Assembly (NCBI RefSeq): GCF_003555545.1
Contig: NZ_CP032157.1
Coordinates: 6,390,546 to 6,454,545 of the forward strand
Direction of reading: 5' to 3'
Length of the DNA: 64,000 nucleotides
DNA from: Paraflavitalea soli
GTDB taxonomy: Bacteria > Bacteroidota > Bacteroidia > Chitinophagales > Chitinophagaceae
The first letter of the stretch is position 1. Every line of letters starts with the position of its first letter. The translations under genes were made by a program, and so were the position numbers. Shown in pieces: positions 44,072-52,735 of the stretch. The notes beneath the pieces were generated by a model that was given only the letters and a program-made list of their open reading frames with translations, did not search any database and had not been told where the DNA came from.

Positions 44072-45454
44072 ATGAAAAAAGCTATTTATATAATATTGCT
44101 GGGATGTATAACGGTGTACGTTTCATCCTGCAACAAATTTCTCGAACGAAAACCAGCAGGGGCCTTTACGGAGGATGAAGCGCTTAAGAACGATACTGAC
44201 CTGCAGGCCCTCATCAATGGCGCTTATACCGATTACTGCAACAAAGTATACAACGGAAAGCTCCAGTGGATAGAAGACCTGCTGGGCGATCAGGCAGTAG
44301 GTACATTATACACCGGCGATGATGGAGAGATCTTTAAACGCAAGACTTCCATCTTTGGTGATTACAAGAACGGCATGTATACCGACATGTATCGACCGGC
44401 CTATGTTGGCAATAAGGTACTGGAAAATATTGGTAAAGCAGGAACGCGCAAAAATGACATTGAAGGACAGGCCTACTTCCTGCGCGCACTCACCCATTTT
44501 GATGCAGTACGCCTCTGGGCCCAGCCCTGGGGATATAGTGCCGACAATTCCCATCCAGGCATCGTCCTCCGTACAGTGGCCGATGTTACACCCGGTACAC
44601 GCAGCTCCGTAAAAGAAGTGTATGAATCTATTATAGCCGACCTGAAAAAGGCCGAGAATTTACTGGGCGATGAGGTGGTGCTTGGCTTTGCCAATAAATG
44701 GTCTGCCAAAGCATTCCTTGCCAGGGTATATTTCATGCAAAACGATTTCGCCAATGCTTTTGCTTATGCCGACCAGGTGATCAGGAGCAACAAATTCCTG
44801 CTGGATGCTTCCTATGCCAACCGCTTTTCTATAGGTCTGTCCAAAGAGATCATCTTTGGGTTCAAGTTTGTTGACAATAACCTTTATCCCGGTGGCGAAC
44901 TGAGAAACCGTTACCGCAGCGACGTGGGTTTTAATGCCCAGAGCAGGTTTAATGTCACCAGCTTGTTTTATGCAGCAGCAACTACAGCCGGCGATGTACG
45001 CGGCACAGCCTGGTACAGCACCACCCTGGCGCCCGGATACAATGTGCTCACCAAGTATAACAAGAATAATTTTGATGTGCCCCTTATGGGCTATACAGAG
45101 ATTAAGCTCATCCGTGCTGAAGCAGCTGCCGAAACCGGCGGGGCCAACCTGGCTACTGCCATTACCGATATCAATGACATCCTCACCCGTGCTTACGGTG
45201 GCACTTCCAAAAACCTGCCTGTGAATGCCCTTGCAGCAACAGTGATCAATGCCGCCCGTCGCGAAAGAGAGCTGGAACTGGTAGGCGAAGGCAATCGCAT
45301 CCAGGAGATCAAACGAATTGGTGCCCGCACAGGTGTCAATATCGATCGCCGTGGCGGTCGTTGGAACTGTCCCGGACTGGCCTTGCAATTTCCTATTAGC
45401 GAACAAGCTGCCAACGCTTCTTTCCTGATGAACCAGGAAGGCGGATGTGATTAA
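44072..45454 (+). CDS. SusD/RagB-type nutrient-binding lipoprotein (starch locus)
   Basis: 460 residues with lipobox (YVSSC). Typical SusD features: TDLQALINGAYTDYCN, the helical TPR-like scaffold with AYFLRALTHFDAVRLWAQPWGY, and the C-terminal INDILTRAYGG...ARRERELELVGEGNRIQEIKR block. It caps the SusC transporter and binds the glycan. The ATG at 44072 gives the signal peptide directly; an earlier in-frame ATG would overlap susC. 20 bp after SusC. Confidence 0.92.
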   Translation: MKKAIYIILLGCITVYVSSCNKFLERKPAGAFTEDEALKNDTDLQALINGAYTDYCNKVYNGKLQWIEDLLGDQAVGTLYTGDDGEIFKRKTSIFGDYKNGMYTDMYRPAYVGNKVLENIGKAGTRKNDIEGQAYFLRALTHFDAVRLWAQPWGYSADNSHPGIVLRTVADVTPGTRSSVKEVYESIIADLKKAENLLGDEVVLGFANKWSAKAFLARVYFMQNDFANAFAYADQVIRSNKFLLDASYANRFSIGLSKEIIFGFKFVDNNLYPGGELRNRYRSDVGFNAQSRFNVTSLFYAAATTAGDVRGTAWYSTTLAPGYNVLTKYNKNNFDVPLMGYTEIKLIRAEAAAETGGANLATAITDINDILTRAYGGTSKNLPVNALAATVINAARRERELELVGEGNRIQEIKRIGARTGVNIDRRGGRWNCPGLALQFPISEQAANASFLMNQEGGCD

Positions 45455-45476
45455 TAAACCCATTTAACTAAGAAGT

Positions 45477-45977
45477 ATGAAGACCATACCATTTCTAACA
45501 ATACTCTTGATAGCCGGTTTATTATTCACCGGCTGCCGGCCCGATGGCTATGAACCCATCGGAAATGCCAATGACAATATCACTGCCATATCGGGCGCTT
45601 GGAAACTAACCAAGGTTACACAAACAGATGCTGAGTCACAACGCAAGGGTTTTCCTTATGCCGTGGAAGACATTACTACACTCTTCAATTATGCTTCCCT
45701 GCAGCTCACTTTCAACCTCGCCAGTGGCGCTCCGTCCACCTTTACCATCAACAATGGTTCAGCGCCTCCTATTACCGGTATTACTTCAGGCACCTGGTCG
45801 GTGGATGACATAAAAACACCGAAAACCATTTCATTGAAAAATGGAGCCATTACAGAAGCGATGACATTGGGCAGTTATCCCAACTCCGTGAATGGTAAAT
45901 TAAAAGTAAAGGTTACACGGACCGATGTAGCTACCAATAAGCTGCTCATTGTATATGATTATGAATTTTCCCGTTAA
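45477..45977 (+). CDS. Small lipoprotein, DUF5004-like
   Basis: 166 residues with lipobox (LLFTGC). The mature part is beta-rich with an early ISGAWKLTKVTQTD and YASLQLTFNLASG, then GTWSVDDIKTPKTISLKNG, which resembles lipocalin-like DUF5004 proteins that often lie in glycan loci. It is probably a surface accessory protein. Family assignment by resemblance only. Confidence 0.6.
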   Translation: MKTIPFLTILLIAGLLFTGCRPDGYEPIGNANDNITAISGAWKLTKVTQTDAESQRKGFPYAVEDITTLFNYASLQLTFNLASGAPSTFTINNGSAPPITGITSGTWSVDDIKTPKTISLKNGAITEAMTLGSYPNSVNGKLKVKVTRTDVATNKLLIVYDYEFSR

Positions 45978-45994
45978 CCCCCAAAGAAGCTATT

Positions 45995-46792
45995 ATGAAA
46001 AAACTATTGATACTTTCACTGATAATACTGGGCAGTCAGCTGGCCATGTCACAGTGTGTATTCGAGAACTACACCATCAGCCCGACCACTTTTACGGCAG
46101 AAGATGAAATTACCATCAGCTTCGATTTTACTGGTACTGCCGTGGCTGGCGAAACAGACCTGTATTTGTGGACCTGGTCCAACAAAGAGGCCACAGGGTT
46201 TACCGGTAAAGACGGCATTGTGAATACCGAATGGGCCAATTCCCCTGCCTCCGCAAAATTAACCCCCGTGGCCGGTGCTCCCAACAAATTCACCTACAAG
46301 TTTACCGCTACTACCATGTACAATCAGACGCCCGGGCAATTGAAGCATTTTCAATTCCTGGCCAAAACAAAAAATGGGAGCAAGCAATCATGCGATAGCA
46401 AGAAGAATGCTTTTGATCCACTCGTATTTGTACCCAGCATGCTACGCATTTTCCCGGCAAAGGTTGGCCAAAATGATGTAGTGTCCCTCTATTTCCACCA
46501 GGACCTCGCCACCTCCATTGATGAACAACGCATGGAGCCTGTATCAGTAACCGTAGAAGTATTTGACAATACAGGCGCTTCTGCCGGTCAACCCCTCACA
46601 TTACCTGTCAAGAGCGCTGGCACCAAACTGTGGAAAGCTTTCTTTGTGCCCACCCGTTCTTACACCCCTGGTGCAGGAAAGAAGTTCACAAGGTTTACCT
46701 ATAAGTTCAATGGCACAGTACGCGATGCCAGCAACCAGCCCGTAACCGTTAGTACGGCAGTTGTTGAAGTGACTTTAGCCGAAATGAAATAA
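45995..46792 (+). CDS. Secreted accessory protein of the starch locus, DUF4961-like
   Basis: 265 residues with a signal peptide (KLLILSLIILGSQLAMSQ) and two beta-sandwich-like halves: CVFENYTISPTTFTAEDEITISFDF with DLYLWTWSNKEA, and LRIFPAKVGQNDVVSLYFHQDL onward. Similar proteins lie beside SusC/D and GH13 genes in this phylum and may contact the glycan. No enzymatic motif. 17 bp after the previous gene. Confidence 0.55.
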   Translation: MKKLLILSLIILGSQLAMSQCVFENYTISPTTFTAEDEITISFDFTGTAVAGETDLYLWTWSNKEATGFTGKDGIVNTEWANSPASAKLTPVAGAPNKFTYKFTATTMYNQTPGQLKHFQFLAKTKNGSKQSCDSKKNAFDPLVFVPSMLRIFPAKVGQNDVVSLYFHQDLATSIDEQRMEPVSVTVEVFDNTGASAGQPLTLPVKSAGTKLWKAFFVPTRSYTPGAGKKFTRFTYKFNGTVRDASNQPVTVSTAVVEVTLAEMK

Positions 46793-46824
46793 CATCCCTC
46801 TAAACAATAATAATATTGTTGCTT

Positions 46825-48561
46825 ATGAAAAAGTTCCTGATGCTTGCTGTTCTGTCCGTCGTACTGTTCGCCGGCTGCCAGAAAGCAGATTTTGATAGCA
46901 CAGTCACAGGCGAAGCCCTGGGTGCATTCACCCTCAATACACCTGCTACCAATGCAGCCCTTGTTTTAAATGCAGCTACCCCCACAGCCAAAGTGGAGAT
47001 CAGCTGGACAGCTTCAAAACCAGGTGTAGATGTTACCCCCGTATACAAATGGATCGCTGCCCTCAAAGCTACCGGTAACCTCGATGCTCCTTTACTGGAA
47101 ATTCCTTCCGACAACAATGGGGCTGATGCCAAATTAACCCTCACCCAAAAACAACTGGATGATGTCCTGAAAGCTAAAGGCATTGCCGATGGCGCCAAAG
47201 CCGACCTCATATGGAGTGTAAAGGCCGACAACGGTTCTACCCAACTGGTTGCCGGAGATATCAGGAACATCAGCATCACCCGCATGAAAGATGGTGTTAC
47301 AAACTTTATCCTGCTGAGCCCGGCTTCTGCTACTGCACCTATAACCGTCAATCCTGTCTCTACCGCAGACAGTGTTAGATTCAAATGGACAAAAGGCTTA
47401 CCGGCAACCGGCGGTCCGGCCATTACTTACCAGGTGGCATTCAGCAAGGACGGTAATTTTACCTCTCCCTTGTTTGCCATCCCCGCTTCCAACACCGGCA
47501 AGGATACTGCCCTAAGTATCGCTGCTAAGCAATTCAATGATTCACTCGTAAAATATGGCTTCACTGATCTCTCCCAAACGGTAAGCCTTAAATGGACTGT
47601 TATAGCTACCTCCGGTACCTGGAAGCAACAGGCCGATTACATCAACGACATTGCTTTCCTGCGCGAAGTGAACTTTTACCTTGTAGGGACTCCGAATGGA
47701 TGGAGTATCGACAATCCCCTCAAACTGATTGTGGACCAGAAAGCCGATCGTTACGGTACCGTATTCTACACCTACATCAAACTGGCAGCCAACGATGAAT
47801 TCAAATTCTTTAAGACGCCAGGTGACTGGGGTTCCGGCTATGGAGACAATGGCGCTGGTACTACCCCCGGCAGCTACAAAACAGGTCTCAATGTAGGTGG
47901 CAACCTCAAGGTTACCACTGCTGGCATTTACCGCCTTACCATCGACACGAAGAACGAACTCGCCTATGTACAGCAAAAGCAGGTGGGCGTGGTAGGCGGT
48001 ATGCAGGGGTGGACACCGGCAACTCCTTTGTATGGTGCTTACCTGCAGCGCGATAAATTTCTCATCATTGTTCCATCTTCCGGTACCGATGAATTCAAAT
48101 TCCATGATGCGTCACTCGGCGCCGCCTGGAACTTTGGCATTGGTGACGACCGTTGGTGGGGTGGCGCTGATGGCAAACTGGTGCAGGATGGTGGCGATCC
48201 TAACATTAAAGCTCCTTATTCGCCTTATACAAGATTGATCTGGGATGCTACCAATGTGCAGCAGATGAAATACAATGTCTACCAGGGTAAACTGCGCATC
48301 ATTGGCGGCGCCCCTGTTATAGGCGACTGGAACCCTGCCAATGCACTCGACATGGATTACCAGGGTAATGGAGTCTGGAAGAAAACCATCACGCTCACAG
48401 CGTCTACCGAATTCAAATTTGTAAGCGCAGAAGGATGGGACCTTAACTATGGAGCAGACGGAGCCGGTAAGATCAAAGAAGGCGGAGACAACATCACCCG
48501 TGCTGCCGGCACGTATACCGTTACCGTTGACGAATACAACAGAACCTATACCGTTTTGTAA
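46825..48561 (+). CDS. SusE/SusF-like starch-binding outer-membrane lipoprotein
   Basis: 578 residues with lipobox (VLFAGC). The N-terminal SusE-type Ig-like domains (ALVLNAATPTAKVEISWTASKPG and a second copy near VNPVSTADSVRFKWTKGLP) are followed by about three starch-binding modules with aromatic pairs, such as YLVGTPNGWS, VGVVGGMQGWTPA, IIGGAPVIGDWNPA and ExKFxxxxDW-type strands. It should hold alpha-glucan at the cell surface for the amylase and SusC/D. ATG at 46825 is used; a TTG lies 9 bp upstream. Confidence 0.85.
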   Translation: MKKFLMLAVLSVVLFAGCQKADFDSTVTGEALGAFTLNTPATNAALVLNAATPTAKVEISWTASKPGVDVTPVYKWIAALKATGNLDAPLLEIPSDNNGADAKLTLTQKQLDDVLKAKGIADGAKADLIWSVKADNGSTQLVAGDIRNISITRMKDGVTNFILLSPASATAPITVNPVSTADSVRFKWTKGLPATGGPAITYQVAFSKDGNFTSPLFAIPASNTGKDTALSIAAKQFNDSLVKYGFTDLSQTVSLKWTVIATSGTWKQQADYINDIAFLREVNFYLVGTPNGWSIDNPLKLIVDQKADRYGTVFYTYIKLAANDEFKFFKTPGDWGSGYGDNGAGTTPGSYKTGLNVGGNLKVTTAGIYRLTIDTKNELAYVQQKQVGVVGGMQGWTPATPLYGAYLQRDKFLIIVPSSGTDEFKFHDASLGAAWNFGIGDDRWWGGADGKLVQDGGDPNIKAPYSPYTRLIWDATNVQQMKYNVYQGKLRIIGGAPVIGDWNPANALDMDYQGNGVWKKTITLTASTEFKFVSAEGWDLNYGADGAGKIKEGGDNITRAAGTYTVTVDEYNRTYTVL

Positions 48562-48744
48562 CTGGGCCATAAATGATGGCCTGCCAGGACTTTAATGGCC
48601 AGGTCACCATACAGTAGAACGGCAGGTCACCCTGTCGCGGGGTTTGGCTCCGCAGGAGCCGCCGCTTTGTAGAAACAACATTGCGTTGAAAAGAGCGGAC
48701 CCCCGTAGGGGACGCCCCATAGCGTAAAGCAAAAACGATTGCTG
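48562..48744. other. Intercistronic spacer with repeats
   Basis: 183 bp of GC-rich repeat-like DNA between the SusE-like and amylase genes (GGTCACC words, CTCCGCAGGAG, GTAGGGGACGCCCC). The longest gap inside the operon; no clear promoter or terminator seen. Confidence 0.4.
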
Positions 48745-51645
48745 ATGAAGTCATTTGTCCTTGCTATAATAAGCGTAGTCCTGTGTGTAACCACCGGCAC
48801 CGCACAATTACTCACTACGTCGCCGGCTTTCCCTGCCGACAATGCTGCACTCACCATCACAGTGGATTGCACCAAAGGCAACCAGGGCCTGTTGAATTAT
48901 GCCAATACCAATGACGTGTATATACATATTGGTGTGATCACCAACCTCAGCGCCAACAATACCGATTGGAGATATTCAAAGTTTACCTGGGGAGTGACCA
49001 CCGAACCTGCTGCCAAAGCCACCTGGATATCCGCCAATAAGTACCAGTACACCATCAGTAATATCCGTAGCTTCTTCAATGTACCAATGGGCGAAACCAT
49101 CCGGAAGGTGGCCCTTCTTTTCAGAAATGGATCAGGTTCCCTGGTGCAGCGCATATCCGATCCTTCAGTAGATATGGGCAATATGTACATCACCGTGTAT
49201 GACAATGTCCTTACAGGCAGGTTTACCGCTCCGCCCATGGAAGATAGGTTCATACCCGTTCCCGAACCCATCACCAAAACCACCGGCGAGTCCATCGAAA
49301 TAACTTATGCCTCTAGTAATACAGCCAATCTCAAATTGTTCTTCAATGGAACAGAGATCAATAGTGTAGCAGGCAATACCCTTATCCAGGCAACACCCAC
49401 CATCACAGTGGCCGGTAACCAGCAAATAGTCGGTAGGGTTACCGATGGTATCACCACCCATTCAGATACCATTAGTTTCTTTGCAGCGCCAGCCGTCAAT
49501 ATCCAGCCTTTACCTGCTGGTGTAAGGGATGGTATTAACTACGAACAGGGCGATACTTCGGCCATTTTGGTATTGTATGCGCCCAACAAAAACAAAGTAT
49601 CTATCATTGGCGATTTTAATAACTGGATAGAATCCGTCAATTACCAATGCAATAAAACGCCCGACGGCCTCCGGTTCTGGAAACGCATCACCGGCCTTAC
49701 CCCAGGTACCGAATATGCTTACCAGTTCGTCATTGATAATACCCTCAGGATAGCAGATGCCTACACATCAAAAGTATTGGATCCCAACAATGACCAGTTC
49801 ATTGCCGCAGCCACCTATCCCAACCTCAAGCCTTATCCAACGGGCAAAACCACCGGTATTGTGAGTGTATTGCAAACCGCAAAACCCGCCTATACCTGGC
49901 AGGTCAATAATTTCAGCCGCCCCGACAAGCGCAACCTGCTTATCTATGAATTGCTCCTGCGCGACTTTGTAGGCAACCACGATTGGAAGACATTAAAAGA
50001 CACCCTGAGCTACCTGAAGCGTCTTGGCATCAATGCCATTGAGCTCATGCCTTTCAATGAATTTGAAGGCAATATCAGCTGGGGTTATAACCCTTCCTTC
50101 TACTTTGCACCCGATAAATATTATGGCCCGGAAACCAGCCTCAAAGCATTGATTGATGAATGCCATAAACAAGGTATCGCCGTCATCATGGATATGGTAC
50201 TCAATCATTCCTTTGGCCAGTCGCCCATGGTGCAGTTGTATTTCGATGCTGCCAAAGGCCGGCCCACCCCCGAAAGCCCCTGGTTCAATACCGCAGCCAA
50301 ACATCCTTTCAATGTTGGGTACGATTTCAACCATGAAAGCCCCGCCACCCAATACTTTGTGAGCCGCGTAGTAGAGTTTTGGCTAAAAGAATACAAGCTC
50401 GATGGGTTTCGTTTTGACCTCTCCAAAGGATTTACCCAGAAAGCCTCCTGCGATGCAGATGGTAATAATTGCAACCAGGCCAACTGGGATGCCTATGATG
50501 CCAGCCGCATTGCCATCTGGAAAAAATATTACGATACCATTCAATCCAAATCCAATGGCAGCTACGTCATCCTGGAACACCTGGGTGTGAACGATGAAGA
50601 GAAGGAGCTGGCAGCCTATGGCATGATGCTGTGGGGCAATATGAACTATGCTTTTAATGAAGCCACCATGGGTTACACCGGCACCTCCGACTTTAAAGGT
50701 GCCATCCATGTGGAAAGAGCATGGAGCCAGCCCAACCTCGTAGCCTATATGGAAAGCCATGATGAAGAGAGGCTCATGTACAAGAACACCCAGTTTGGCA
50801 ACGCCTCCGGCGCCTATAATGTGAAAGACCTCATCACTGGTCTACGGAGAAATGAAATGGCAGCCGCTTTCTACTTTACCATACCAGGCCCTAAGATGAT
50901 CTGGCAGTTTGGCGAGCTGGGTTACGATTATTCCATCAACTATTGCGAGAACGGTACCATTAATAACACCTGCCGTACTGACCCCAAACCCCTTAAATGG
51001 GACTACCCTCAAAATGCCGATAGGAAGAAGCTATTCGACATATACAGCGTAATGCTTGCCCTCCGCAACCACCCGGCCTATAAGAACGGGTTTACAACCG
51101 ACCGCATCACATGGAATCTTTCCGGGGCGTTCAAATGGTTGAAACTGACTACTGATACGTCTAATATACTGGTAGTTGGAAATTTTGATGTTACAGCTGT
51201 TACCGGCTCCGTGCAGTTTCAAAATGCAGGCACCTGGTACGATTACCTGACCGGCCAAACCATTGCTGCCACTGGCAATTCACAAACCATTTCCTTGCAA
51301 CCCGGCGAGTATCATGTATATTTGAACCGAAACATAACAAATATTCTTACCCCCGTCACCGATCTCGACAACCAGGGTAAGGATACACGGTTAAGCGTCT
51401 ATCCCAACCCGGTCACATCGAACTCTACCATTGAATATGAACTACCGCTCAATACGGAAGTAACTTTTTCCTTGCTAAATGTAAATGGTCAACGGATCTC
51501 CGAACTACAGGCAGGTTTTAAGACCAAAGGAGTCCATCAATTACCTTTGTACAAATTGAAAGGTGCCAGGCCAGCGGCAGGATTGTATTTTGTGCGAATG
51601 AGGTTTGGCAACAACAGCCTGATCAGAAAACTAATTATTAATTAA
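48745..51645 (+). CDS. GH13 alpha-amylase with T9SS sorting domain
   Basis: 966 residues. Signal peptide (SFVLAIISVVLCVTTGTAQ), two N-terminal beta domains including a CBM48-like module (VSIIGDFNNWIESVN), then the GH13 barrel. Conserved regions: VIMDMVLNHSFGQSP (I), DGFRFDLSKGF with nucleophile Asp558 (II), VILEHLG with acid/base Glu611 (III), MESHDEER with His672-Asp673 (IV). After the C-domain a Por secretion domain closes the protein (LSVYPNPVTSN...GLYFVRMRFGNNSLIRKLIIN). Bacteroides SusG is a lipoprotein; here surface display uses type IX export. Cleaves alpha-1,4 glucan. Confidence 0.93.
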   Translation: MKSFVLAIISVVLCVTTGTAQLLTTSPAFPADNAALTITVDCTKGNQGLLNYANTNDVYIHIGVITNLSANNTDWRYSKFTWGVTTEPAAKATWISANKYQYTISNIRSFFNVPMGETIRKVALLFRNGSGSLVQRISDPSVDMGNMYITVYDNVLTGRFTAPPMEDRFIPVPEPITKTTGESIEITYASSNTANLKLFFNGTEINSVAGNTLIQATPTITVAGNQQIVGRVTDGITTHSDTISFFAAPAVNIQPLPAGVRDGINYEQGDTSAILVLYAPNKNKVSIIGDFNNWIESVNYQCNKTPDGLRFWKRITGLTPGTEYAYQFVIDNTLRIADAYTSKVLDPNNDQFIAAATYPNLKPYPTGKTTGIVSVLQTAKPAYTWQVNNFSRPDKRNLLIYELLLRDFVGNHDWKTLKDTLSYLKRLGINAIELMPFNEFEGNISWGYNPSFYFAPDKYYGPETSLKALIDECHKQGIAVIMDMVLNHSFGQSPMVQLYFDAAKGRPTPESPWFNTAAKHPFNVGYDFNHESPATQYFVSRVVEFWLKEYKLDGFRFDLSKGFTQKASCDADGNNCNQANWDAYDASRIAIWKKYYDTIQSKSNGSYVILEHLGVNDEEKELAAYGMMLWGNMNYAFNEATMGYTGTSDFKGAIHVERAWSQPNLVAYMESHDEERLMYKNTQFGNASGAYNVKDLITGLRRNEMAAAFYFTIPGPKMIWQFGELGYDYSINYCENGTINNTCRTDPKPLKWDYPQNADRKKLFDIYSVMLALRNHPAYKNGFTTDRITWNLSGAFKWLKLTTDTSNILVVGNFDVTAVTGSVQFQNAGTWYDYLTGQTIAATGNSQTISLQPGEYHVYLNRNITNILTPVTDLDNQGKDTRLSVYPNPVTSNSTIEYELPLNTEVTFSLLNVNGQRISELQAGFKTKGVHQLPLYKLKGARPAAGLYFVRMRFGNNSLIRKLIIN

Positions 51646-51670
51646 GCTTTACCAGCATAACATCAACAAT

Positions 51671-52390
51671 ATGGGAACCGCTTTGCAGAAAACCATTCAA
51701 CAGTTAAGGTCAGAGAACAGGGAGTATTTCCAGATAGCCCTTTCTGTAGACTGCGTGATCTTTGGATTTGATGAAAATGAATTGAAAGTACTCCTCATCA
51801 AATCTGATCTGGAAGAGTTTAATGACCAATGGTCTCTTCTCGGCGACCTCGTAAGTCCGGATGAAAACCTCGACAGCGCTTCTTACCGCGTATTGAAAGA
51901 GCGTACCGGCCTCGATGACGTCTACCTCGAACAGGTCTATACGTTTGGTGATGTGAATCGTCACCCGGCTGGCCGGGTAATTACTACCGCCTGGTATTCC
52001 CTCATCAATGTCAAGGATCACCAACTCGATCTGGCTCACAATGAATTGCATTGGCACCCCGTAACTGAGATCACTACATTGGCTTTTGACCACAAAAAAA
52101 TATTGGATACCTGCCTGAAGCAATTGCAATCAAAGATCGACGAGCACCCCATTGTATTTAACCTGTTGCCGGAAAAGTTCTCCCTGCGTGAACTCCAGAG
52201 CCTGTATGAATCCATCCTGGGCACCAAGCTCGATCGCCGCAACTTCCGCAAGAAGTTCTTCCTCATGGATTGGCTCATCGATGTAAATGAACTGGAGCAG
52301 GATGTGCCCCACAGACCCGGTAAATTGTACCGGTTCAATGCTGCCAGGTTTTCCAATGGTAAGGTGAAGCTCGAAGAAGCTGTCCATTAA
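51671..52390 (+). CDS. Nudix-domain/winged-helix transcriptional regulator (NrtR/AraR-like)
   Basis: 239 residues. An N-terminal Nudix-like domain (residues 18-150; IALSVDCVIFGFDENELKVLL) and a C-terminal winged helix (FSLRELQSLYESIL...LDRRNFRKKFFLM). The Nudix box reads GDLVSPDENLDSASYRVLKE then RTG: the catalytic REuxEE is degraded to RVLKER, so hydrolysis is unlikely and the domain probably senses a sugar metabolite, as in NrtR- and AraR-type regulators of sugar use. It starts 25 bp after the amylase stop, so it is probably transcribed with the operon. Likely binds the GTGTA-N5-TACAC sites; that link is inference. Confidence 0.88.
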   Translation: MGTALQKTIQQLRSENREYFQIALSVDCVIFGFDENELKVLLIKSDLEEFNDQWSLLGDLVSPDENLDSASYRVLKERTGLDDVYLEQVYTFGDVNRHPAGRVITTAWYSLINVKDHQLDLAHNELHWHPVTEITTLAFDHKKILDTCLKQLQSKIDEHPIVFNLLPEKFSLRELQSLYESILGTKLDRRNFRKKFFLMDWLIDVNELEQDVPHRPGKLYRFNAARFSNGKVKLEEAVH

Positions 52391-52419
52391 TTAATACCTG
52401 CTGTTATTAATACTTTACG

Positions 52420-52462
52420 CATCCCTTTTTGCATGCCTGGTGCTTGTAAAAGGGATGTTTTT
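52420..52462 (+). terminator. Terminator of the starch operon
   Basis: CATCCCTTTT and AAAAGGGATG arms (10 bp) with an 18-base loop, followed by TTTTT, 30 bp after the regulator stop. Confidence 0.75.
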
Positions 52463-52682
52463 CTGTGGTTTTACACTACCGAAGCCCATCGTTTCCTTTC
52501 CTTCCTGCTACCCCTTTATGCTTCCTTTTTCTAATATTTCCTGCCAAAAATCAGGGCTAATAGCTTGATAACTATATTCTTGTCATGATTGTGACGTATG
52601 ATAATTTTTATCCTAACCGCATCATTTTCATCCGGAAATAATTGTTAAATAATTTGTAAATACGATATAAATAGGTTAAATT

Positions 52683-52697
52683 GTGTATAAGCTACAC
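52683..52697. promoter_or_regulatory. GTGTA-N5-TACAC palindrome, site 3
   Basis: GTGTATAAGCTACAC. It begins at the last base of the presumed -7 box of the second SusC gene, the same placement as site 2 of the first operon, and shares the flanking ATTGTGTATA with site 1. Confidence 0.6.
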
Positions 52698-52735
52698 GTT
52701 CATTCCGCCATTTTATAACTACCTAACTGATTGCT

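Larger units (their letters stand above)
52391..52735. other. Intergenic region with the second SusC promoter
   Basis: 345 bp: the operon terminator, then AT-rich DNA with a -33 TTTG (52653-52656), a near-consensus -7 TAAATTG (52677-52683) and the palindrome at 52683-52697, about 40 bp before the SusC ATG. Confidence 0.55.

Noticed and set aside
44660-45463. Minus-strand 267-codon frame opposite SusD
   Set aside because: Antisense of a clear SusD coding region, no independent motif.
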